From Deltaproteobacteria bacterium (GTDB lineage Bacteria > Desulfobacterota > Desulfovibrionia > Desulfovibrionales > Desulfovibrionaceae), in the NCBI GenBank assembly GCA_031266055.1, contig JAISBT010000048.1, positions 1 through 43,812 on the forward strand: a stretch of DNA of 43,812 nt, read 5' to 3'. Shown here piece by piece: positions 25,667 through 31,741 of this stretch; the first letter of the stretch is position 1, and every line of letters begins with the position of its first letter. Position numbers and translations under genes: made by a program. The notes under the pieces were generated by a model. The model was not told the DNA's origin. It saw nothing but the letters and a program-made list of their open reading frames with translations, and did no database searches.

Positions 25667-26818
25667 TCACGGCGTAAGCAGGGAGCGCGCCTCTTCGTCG
25701 AAAAAGGCTTGATCATGCGCTACTCTGGCCCACAGTTCCGCTGACCTGGCCGTATCTTGCGGCACTCCTTCGCCTAATTGATACATTGCGGCCAACTCGG
25801 CCCAGGCGCCATAATCTCCGACCTCCGCCGCCCTTTCCAGCCATTTTACCGCTTCCGGCCCGCCGCCGGGCAGCAAGCCTGACCGGTACAGACGCGCCAG
25901 CCTCCTGGCCGCGAGAATGCTGCCCGACGCATCGGCTTTCCGCAGGAGTTCCGCAGCCAGGGCGGGGTTGCCGGGCTGTTCATGGAGGGCGTTACCGGCG
26001 GACTGCAAAAGAGACACAATATCTCCGTTCCGCGCGGCCCGCTGCAACCATGCCCTGCCGGCTTTGCCGTCGCCCATCTCGCTATACAGCAGATATAAAC
26101 GCCAGCACGCAGGGAGGAATCCCGCTTCGGCGGCTTTTTTATACCAGAACGCGGCCTGTTCCAAATCCTTGTCTTGCCCCGCGACGCGGAACTCCCGGCA
26201 AAAACCCGCCGCGAACGCGGCTGTTTCGTCCCCGGCATCCGCCCTGGCGGACAACCGTTCCATCATGCTGTCCACAAAACCGGGCGCAATGGCGCCTGTT
26301 TGTTCCCATTCCCACAAATTTTGGAATTTGAACGCGCTGAAATGATCGTGAGGCAGCGCGGACAGGATCCAGCGTTCATATGCTTCGGGCGGCAAGGATA
26401 TTTTTCCGTCCAGAGCAAGCTGGGAAAGCCAATCCAGGGCTATGGCCGAACCTTTGTCAGCGGCTTTTTCAAGTAAGGCCCGCCCTTCGGGCAACTTGCC
26501 GGAACGTGACAGCTCTTCGCCGTAAAAAGCCATGCCGAGGGGATCTCCTTTATCAGCGGCATTCTTGAACCACCCGGCGTAGCTTTCCATTTGATCCGCT
26601 TTCGCGGCTTCGCCCAAAACGACCATGGCCGCGGTATCACCATCGTCAGCCCTGGCCCGCAATTCACGTATGGAAAGGCTGCTGTATGCCGGAGCCGGCT
26701 TTGTCAATGCCGACTTGTAATAGAAGGAGGAAGCCGCGTTTTTCGCCGCGGCCTCCCGGACAGGAAGCAACGCGAGCAAGAACGGCAGCGCTATGCCGGC
26801 CGCAAGGCGGAACGTCAT
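25667..26818 (-). CDS. Exported Sel1-repeat protein
   Basis: A 383-aa protein with a signal peptide (MTFRLAAGIALPFLLALLP, likely cut after AAAK or close by). The mature part consists of about eight Sel1-like helical repeats of 34-38 residues, for example YAGWFKNAADKGDPLGMAFYGEELSRSG and FWYKKAAEAGFLPACWRLYLLYSEMG and VKWLERAAEVGDYGAWAELAAMYQLGEGV. Such proteins act as protein-binding scaffolds in the periplasm. No partner gene is next to it. The upstream region is repeat DNA and the downstream end meets the convergent hicAB operon. A precise job is not known. Confidence 0.88.
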   Translation of the reverse strand: MTFRLAAGIALPFLLALLPVREAAAKNAASSFYYKSALTKPAPAYSSLSIRELRARADDGDTAAMVVLGEAAKADQMESYAGWFKNAADKGDPLGMAFYGEELSRSGKLPEGRALLEKAADKGSAIALDWLSQLALDGKISLPPEAYERWILSALPHDHFSAFKFQNLWEWEQTGAIAPGFVDSMMERLSARADAGDETAAFAAGFCREFRVAGQDKDLEQAAFWYKKAAEAGFLPACWRLYLLYSEMGDGKAGRAWLQRAARNGDIVSLLQSAGNALHEQPGNPALAAELLRKADASGSILAARRLARLYRSGLLPGGGPEAVKWLERAAEVGDYGAWAELAAMYQLGEGVPQDTARSAELWARVAHDQAFFDEEARSLLTP

Positions 26819-26839
26819 GATCCTTCGCCCCGTTTTGTC

Positions 26840-27138
26840 CTACAACATTTTGCGCTTGAAATTGTCGCTTGACGGCGAAGCATCGCTGCTGTCTTCATCC
26901 GTAGCTTCCTCCGTCGCAACGGCTGAAGCAAGTTCGCCTTGCGATAATTTCGCGGCGCGGTAGCCGTTAGCCGGTCTTTCCGGCTTACGGATAGCGACAG
27001 CGGTTCTCCGCTTCGCGCGCTGTGTAACCAATTGCTGTCTTCATCCGTAAGCTGCTGCGCAGCAACGGCTGAAGCAAGGATTTGCGCGGCAAACCCTTGC
27101 AGAACGGTTCGACATTTTCAATGTCAAACCGCTCTAAT
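26840..27138 (-). repeat. Family A copy 6 with C modules
   Basis: On the minus strand it begins right after the DUF4253 stop with GAGCGGTTTGACATT-gaa-AATGTCGAACCG, a paired-change version of the family A hairpin. Then follow a C module (27033-27075), a hairpin module with AGCCGG/CCGGCT stem (26956-27002), and a worn C module (26887-26929). It ends in CGCCGTCAAGCG near 26860. No gene is seen in 26819-27138. Confidence 0.8.
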
Positions 27139-27888
27139 TCAATCCCACCAAAAATACCAGGTGGAAGAACCCCTGAGCCGGTTTGCCAGGCCGCGGATGC
27201 TGTCGCAGTCTTCTCCCGCCTGCATGACAATATCGTAGCAGAAGGCGAACTGCTCTCTGGCCAGAGCCTCCGCGCCCGCGTTGTCGTTGACCGGTTTTTT
27301 GCCCCGCACTTCCAGTTCCCACTCGTCATAGCTCACCAGGTCGGGAACCGCGCCGTACCGCTCGTGCCAGCGCCGGAACACGGCGACCTGCCCGGCGGGG
27401 GAAGGGCAGTCGTTAAAGCCGCCCATCGGAACCCACGCGGCCACTTCCCACGGGTTCGCCGTCGGGATTTTAGCGAGGATGATTTCCGGGATGTCGTTTT
27501 TCACATTGATGGAGATCAGACAATCAATGGGTTCACAATCCTCAAATTCCCCCGTGATGTCGTCGCCCTCGTGCATTTCCGTGTACTCCGCCAGCCGCGC
27601 CGACAGGAAAGCGTCCACGTCCACCGTTCCGGCCTTTTGCAGAATGTCGTCGCGCACGGCGGCCGCGTTTTCGGCAGCGACTTCGAGGTCAGCGTCCTCA
27701 TAGGCCAGTTCTATCGCCTCCGCCAGCACATCCGATACGACGATCAACAGCGGAGTAAAGCCTTCACTCCGCCCCTGCTCCCACAGTTCCTCATGGCGGG
27801 CGCAGATTTTCGCGCCGTCCGGCTCGTTTTCAAACAGTTCATAGTCGCAGCCCAGAAAGTCAATGATGGTTTGGCAATCCTGTGTCAT
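27139..27888 (-). CDS. DUF4253-domain protein
   Basis: A 249-aa cytoplasmic protein. The C-terminal third has the DUF4253 pattern: EVAAWVPMGGFNDCPSPAGQV, then RRWHERYGAVPDLVSYDEWEL, EALAREQFAFCYDIV and the terminal WYFWWD. The function of this family is not known to me. The open frame extends to 28194, but the ATG at 27888 has AAGGAG ten bases upstream and the extension is repeat and pseudogene DNA. An acidic middle region (YEDADLEVAAENAA, EGDDITGEFEDCE) is notable. A family A repeat begins directly after its stop codon. Confidence 0.82.
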   Translation of the reverse strand: MTQDCQTIIDFLGCDYELFENEPDGAKICARHEELWEQGRSEGFTPLLIVVSDVLAEAIELAYEDADLEVAAENAAAVRDDILQKAGTVDVDAFLSARLAEYTEMHEGDDITGEFEDCEPIDCLISINVKNDIPEIILAKIPTANPWEVAAWVPMGGFNDCPSPAGQVAVFRRWHERYGAVPDLVSYDEWELEVRGKKPVNDNAGAEALAREQFAFCYDIVMQAGEDCDSIRGLANRLRGSSTWYFWWD

Positions 27889-28018
27889 GATCGTTTGTCT
27901 CCTTGCGTAGTCGGTATTTGCGGAGGCGGCGCGAAAAGGCAGACCAAGACCCGCTCCATCAGCGGGCGCAGTTCCGGCGGCACGGCGCTCAGCGTTTTCA
28001 CGCCTTATTGAATCGTTT

Positions 28019-28082
28019 GCCCGCGCTGTTGCGCAGTAAAGCCTTCTCACACGGGTCTGGCATGCCGGGCAATGGCCGACTG
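28019..28082 (-). pseudogene. Fragment of an AraC-type regulator gene with internal deletion
   Basis: Positions 28019-28045 match 29156-29182 with two differences, and 28046-28082 match about 29375-29410 with two differences. Both source pieces belong to the regulator gene at 29131; the roughly 190 bp between them are missing here. It encodes the HTH piece VGHCPACQTRV out of context. It is a remnant of a duplicate regulator or a recombination scar next to repeat DNA. Confidence 0.8.
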
Positions 28083-28209
28083 GAGCAGTTTCATTTTGAG
28101 ACGCTCCCTCCGGCGCTTGACGGTGAAACTTGTTTCGCCTACGCCTGCGGGGCGGACGGCGGTACCCGCCGCCAGAGCATTTCAACATTTTCAATGTTAA
28201 AATGCTCTA
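28083..28209 (-). repeat. Hairpin repeat, family A copy 4
   Basis: Full-length copy, reverse orientation, very close to copy 2. It lies upstream of the DUF4253 gene and beside the AraC gene fragment. GGCGG(ta)CCGCC and AACATT/AATGTT stems are intact. Confidence 0.9.
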
Positions 28210-28304
28210 TATCCTCCGGCACTGATAACATATGTTATATCGCGTTGTAAGCAGATTTTTGCCGCAAACTTTGGATGACTGTGTCGATGAGGAAAGATAC
28301 TGAT

Positions 28305-28345
28305 AAAAAATAATCATTTTTTTGATTATTTTTTGATTATTTTTT
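28305..28345. promoter_or_regulatory. AT-rich repeats upstream of second hicAB
   Basis: AAAAAATAATCA (28305-28316) faces TGATTATTTTTT (28323-28334), and the latter is repeated directly at 28334-28345. The pattern suits a HicB or other ribbon-helix-helix operator. A TTGCAT with TGATAG 17 bp later (28344-28372 region) is a weak promoter candidate. The stretch 28214-28411 holds no gene. Confidence 0.45.
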
Positions 28346-28411
28346 GCATAAAAGTATTGAAATTAATGATAGCCGAGAATAAGGTAAAGACAATGAAATA
28401 AGGACGGCGCC

Positions 28412-28609
28412 ATGACCAGCAGGGAAATTATCAAGATGCTCAAAAAAGACGGGTGGGAGCATGTGGCTACGGCTGGAGACCATTTCCAATTCAAGCATCC
28501 CTCGAAGCCCGGCAAGGTGACCGTTCCGCATCCTGAAAAGGATATTGAGGGCGAATTGCTGAAAAGCATTGAAAAACAGAGCGGATTGAAGCTCAAAAAA
28601 AGAGGATGA
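28412..28609 (+). CDS. hicA: HicA-family mRNA interferase toxin (second pair)
   Basis: A compact 65-aa HicA. The order MTSREIIKMLKKDGWEHVAT, then GDHFQFKHP with the catalytic histidine, KVTVPHPEKDI and LLKSIEKQSGLKL, is the standard small HicA layout. It is clearly not a copy of the 84-aa toxin at 24885. AAGGA lies before the ATG with normal spacing. The antitoxin gene starts one base after its stop codon. Confidence 0.92.
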   Translation: MTSREIIKMLKKDGWEHVATAGDHFQFKHPSKPGKVTVPHPEKDIEGELLKSIEKQSGLKLKKRG

Positions 28610-28610
28610 T

Positions 28611-29060
28611 ATGTATCACTATCCTGCCTGCCTCATCCCGTATCGCGATGGATCAGGGCAATACGGCGTAGTTTTCCCGGATCTTCCCGGATGCGTTTCC
28701 GTGGGAAATAATCTCGCGCATGCTCTGGCTATGGCTCAGGAAGCAATGGGACTGCACTTGTCCGGCATGCTCGCGGACAATGATGTTTTGCCGATACCCT
28801 CAACTCCGGAAGGAGCACAAGCGCAAATGGAGGCCGAAGCACAGGAGGATAACGAACCTTTGCCGGAAGGAACGCTCTACCAGTATATCCTCGTCGACCT
28901 GGCAAAACCTGCGAAAAAGATCCCGCCTGTCCATTTATCTATCTCGCTGAAGCCGAATATCCTTGCCGATATAGACGTCATGGCGGATGAACTGGGGCTC
29001 ACGCGTTCCGGAGTCATCGCCGCCGGAATGCGCGACTACATCAGCCGCATGCGGGGGTAG
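28611..29060 (+). CDS. hicB: HicB-family antitoxin (second pair)
   Basis: A 149-aa antitoxin. The N-terminal half has the HicB pattern YPACLIPYRDGSGQYGVVFPDLPGCVSVGNNLAHAL, a degraded RNase H-like fold. The C-terminal half VHLSISLKPNILADIDVMADELGLTRSGVIAAGMRDYI fits a ribbon-helix-helix DNA-binding domain. It follows hicA by one base. It differs from the first HicB in order and length, so the two pairs belong to different subtypes and probably do not cross-neutralise. Confidence 0.92.
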   Translation: MYHYPACLIPYRDGSGQYGVVFPDLPGCVSVGNNLAHALAMAQEAMGLHLSGMLADNDVLPIPSTPEGAQAQMEAEAQEDNEPLPEGTLYQYILVDLAKPAKKIPPVHLSISLKPNILADIDVMADELGLTRSGVIAAGMRDYISRMRG

Positions 29061-29130
29061 ATCATCGATACCGCACGCCAGCCTGCCGTCCCGGCGTGAA
29101 GATCGCTGCGCTGCGTTTCCCGGCCCGGCA

Positions 29131-30165
29131 TTATCTGAAACCGGCCTTGCCGCCGCCCGCGCTATTGCGTAGTAAAGCCTTGTATTGCTGCACTGTGCGG
29201 TTCTCGAATTTTTTAAATATCTTGCTGAAATATCCCGCCTCGGTATAGCCAAGGGTAAAGGCCACTTCCGCGGCGCTTTCCCCGGCATAGGTAAAAATCA
29301 TTTTGGCCAGGTGAAGCTTGTGCAGGTGGATGTAATCCATCACGCTCAGATTAAAGTATTTTTTGAACATCCTGCTCACATGGGTCTGGCTTGCCGGGCA
29401 ATGGCCGACTATATCCTCCAGCCCGGTTTTTTCTTTGATGTTCCGGTCAATATACGCAAAGGCGTGTACAAGAATGGGGTACGCTTTCAGCGCGTTTCGC
29501 CGGAACACCTGATCCAGGGTATGAAACAGGCTCAAATCAACGCCGCCGTCCTCCAGCAGCCGTCCGGGCTCAAAAACCGGCAAAGGATCAAGGCTCTTGT
29601 CCTGCCAGTCATATTCTTCCAGAGAAACAAGCAGGCTTTGGCTTATATGCGTCAACAACTCATGCCTGCGTACGGCGTCGCGCCCGGCGCACGAGCGAAG
29701 GTCTTCCGCGGCCGGGCGTATGGCCGCGTATGCGCGGGGAAAATCCCTGGCGGCTATGCTTTCCATAAAGTTTTCGACCAGACGGGGAGAGCGGTAGGCA
29801 TGATTGGCTTTATGCGCGAGCAAAATATCCTGAACAGCGGCAAAAGATACAGGTTTGGAAACATAGGCGCTGATGTTGAGGCGGACGGTTTCCTGCGCGA
29901 AGCCGAAAGTGTTCCTGCTGGTTACAAGAACCAGGGGAATGGCCGGAGCGTGTATGTGCAGATGTTTCGCAACCTCCAGCCCGGAAAGGCCCGGCATGGA
30001 CACCGATAAAAAGGCCAGATCCACGGCGTCGCCGCAACACAGCGCAACAGCGCGCTCTCCTCTGCCAACGGCATGAACCGCCGCAAACCCCTCAACGCGG
30101 TTGATCATAATGCACAGCGCCTCGCGCGTGAGCGGCTCCCCTTCGGCAACCAGCACCCGGTACAT
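29131..30165 (-). CDS. AraC-type response regulator with pseudo-receiver domain
   Basis: A 344-aa regulator: receiver-like domain (1-120), a linker, and a C-terminal AraC HTH pair (about 235-330; CPASQTHVSRMFKKYF and AEVAFTLGYTEAGYFSKIFKKF). The site of the phospho-accepting Asp reads VDLAFLSVSMPG, with Ser54 in place of Asp (codon TCG). The acidic pocket is AEGE instead of VDDE. The later Thr (VTS) and Lys (VSKP) are kept. Standard phosphotransfer is therefore unlikely. ATG 30165 shares one base with the stop of the sensor gene (TAATG), which fixes the start and couples the two genes; the open frame to 30207 is not used. Confidence 0.88.
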   Translation of the reverse strand: MYRVLVAEGEPLTREALCIMINRVEGFAAVHAVGRGERAVALCCGDAVDLAFLSVSMPGLSGLEVAKHLHIHAPAIPLVLVTSRNTFGFAQETVRLNISAYVSKPVSFAAVQDILLAHKANHAYRSPRLVENFMESIAARDFPRAYAAIRPAAEDLRSCAGRDAVRRHELLTHISQSLLVSLEEYDWQDKSLDPLPVFEPGRLLEDGGVDLSLFHTLDQVFRRNALKAYPILVHAFAYIDRNIKEKTGLEDIVGHCPASQTHVSRMFKKYFNLSVMDYIHLHKLHLAKMIFTYAGESAAEVAFTLGYTEAGYFSKIFKKFENRTVQQYKALLRNSAGGGKAGFR

Positions 30166-31400
30166 TATCCGGGCTCCTTGTACAGCGGCGGATAGCGGAT
30201 AACGCACTCGGAACCGCCCGGTATGCTGCCGAAGGAAACAATGCTCTTTCCGCCGAAAAGCGTCTCCAGCCTGAGCCGGGCCAGGGACAGGCCGTCGTCC
30301 GCCGCTTCGTCGCCGGCGCTGTTCCGGGCCGGCACGGAAGAGGCGGAATCGCCGGACAGGTTGGCAGCGTTGCCCGCAATGCGAATGACCACCTCGCCAT
30401 CTTCCATATCCGCGGACAATGCCAGGGAATACCCCTCTTCATTCGCCTCGATGCCCCGGGCAACGGCGCTTTCCACAAAGGGCAACAGCAGATACGCCGG
30501 CGCCCGGCACAGGGAAACTTTATCCGGCAGGACGAGGCTGTATGAGAACAACCCGCCGTACCTGATTTTTTGCATCTCCAGATAGTTGCCCGCAAGGTCG
30601 AATTCGTCCTTCACGCAACTGAAATCTTTTTCCGTTGTCAGGCAATGCCGTAAATGTCCGGCGAAAAGGACGCACAGTTCATTGGTGCGCGGCGCTTGTT
30701 CGATAACCGCCAGACTGGCTACAAGGCTCAGGGTGTTAATGAGAAAATCAAGATTCAGCCGTGATTTCCAATATGACAGATAACTCTCGCGGATATTCAG
30801 CTCCCGTTCCAGCCATTTTACCCGGCTTTCCAAGGCGGTTCGCGCTGTCTCCATCTCGCTGATCCGGGCAAAATGCCCGGTTTCTTTTTCCGCAACCTTG
30901 CCGACAATCGCGGCCAGGATATCGACAAGATATGTGAAGTAGGCAAAATCATAAGCAGGGGCGGATTCAAGCGGTTCCTGAGCGCGTTGCAGCCTGATGC
31001 TCCGGGTTTCTTCCGGATCAGGCAGATGCTCCATCCGGGGCGTGTTTTCCGGAACATGCTCACATTGCACCTGGCCGATAAAAAAACCGCCCAGGTAAGT
31101 GTTGCGCGCGATAACGGGAATAGCCGCCCTTATCAGGCCGCAGGGGCATACATAAATGAATTTGTCCCTCCGCGCAAAGGACTGGTCGGCGCCATAGGCG
31201 TCAGCGGACAGGCAGATATGGGAGGAGGTCTGATTTTTCCGCCGTCTGCGGCAATACGGCGAAGCAGCCGCAAGTTCCGTCAGGGTATGCCCCTGCGCAT
31301 CCAGGACAAGCAGGGAAAGGCCGGTGAGTCTGGCCGTTGTCTCCCGGATCAGCTCCAAAACGGATTCACTAAATAATTCAAGTAAGTTAAGGTTATTCAT
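30165..31400 (-). CDS. PocR-domain sensor with degenerate LytS-type kinase domain
   Basis: A 411-aa cytoplasmic protein. Residues 5-175 fit a PocR ligand-binding domain (CRRRRKNQTSSHIC, YVCPCGLIRAAIPVI, LGGFFIGQV). A coiled linker follows to about 210. The C-terminal part matches His_kinase/HATPase of the LytS-YehU type but is damaged: the PHFLFNTL-like motif reads LNLDFLINTL, with Asp218 (codon GAT) for His; the N-box LVENAIKH-like reads FVESAVAR; the DNGxG box is lost (IAGNAANLSG). It should sense a small molecule without kinase activity and pass the signal by contact. It is translationally coupled to the regulator downstream. Confidence 0.87.
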   Translation of the reverse strand: MNNLNLLELFSESVLELIRETTARLTGLSLLVLDAQGHTLTELAAASPYCRRRRKNQTSSHICLSADAYGADQSFARRDKFIYVCPCGLIRAAIPVIARNTYLGGFFIGQVQCEHVPENTPRMEHLPDPEETRSIRLQRAQEPLESAPAYDFAYFTYLVDILAAIVGKVAEKETGHFARISEMETARTALESRVKWLERELNIRESYLSYWKSRLNLDFLINTLSLVASLAVIEQAPRTNELCVLFAGHLRHCLTTEKDFSCVKDEFDLAGNYLEMQKIRYGGLFSYSLVLPDKVSLCRAPAYLLLPFVESAVARGIEANEEGYSLALSADMEDGEVVIRIAGNAANLSGDSASSVPARNSAGDEAADDGLSLARLRLETLFGGKSIVSFGSIPGGSECVIRYPPLYKEPG

Positions 31401-31741
31401 AACTTATCTTGCGCCGCCGTAAAGGTAACCTGGTTATTTTTGCAGTTGCAACGCGCTCGGGAGGGCGTGCCTTTCAAAAAAAGCGGAAACGGTTTTTAGA
31501 GCATTTTAACATTGAAAATGTTGAAATGCTCTGGCGGCGGGCACCGCCGCCCGCCCCGCAGGCGTAGACGAAACTTGCTTCAGCCGTTGCTGCGCAGCAG
31601 CTTACGGATGAAGACAGCAGAGATGTTTAGCCGTCAAGCGCCGGAGGGAACGTCTCAAAATTAAATTGCTCTAAGACTTCAAGTTTATAACCGCTGTACA
31701 ATAATAGCAAGCCTTGCGTTAAAATCGCTTTATTCATTCAT
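31401..31741. other. Intergenic region between divergent regulators
   Basis: It separates the PocR-type sensor (-) from the hybrid kinase (+). About half is the family A repeat at 31499-31674. The rest is unremarkable; a TACAAT at about 31697 could be a -10 box for the hybrid kinase, but I find no convincing -35 box. Confidence 0.4.
31499..31674 (+). repeat. Family A copy 5 with one C module
   Basis: The AACATT/AATGTT and GGCGGCGGG hairpins are complete; the third hairpin is interrupted by a C module (31577-31619, GTTGCTGCGCAGCAGC core) at the same place as in copy 3. The tail GCCGGAGGGAACGTCTC follows. Confidence 0.88.

Noticed and set aside
27889-28194. N-terminal extension of the DUF4253 reading frame
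   Set aside because: The extension runs through a family A repeat and the AraC gene fragment. The ATG at 27888 has a good ribosome site.
9655-31674. CRISPR array
   Set aside because: The repeats are not evenly spaced with unique spacers, they are of several types, and no cas gene is present.
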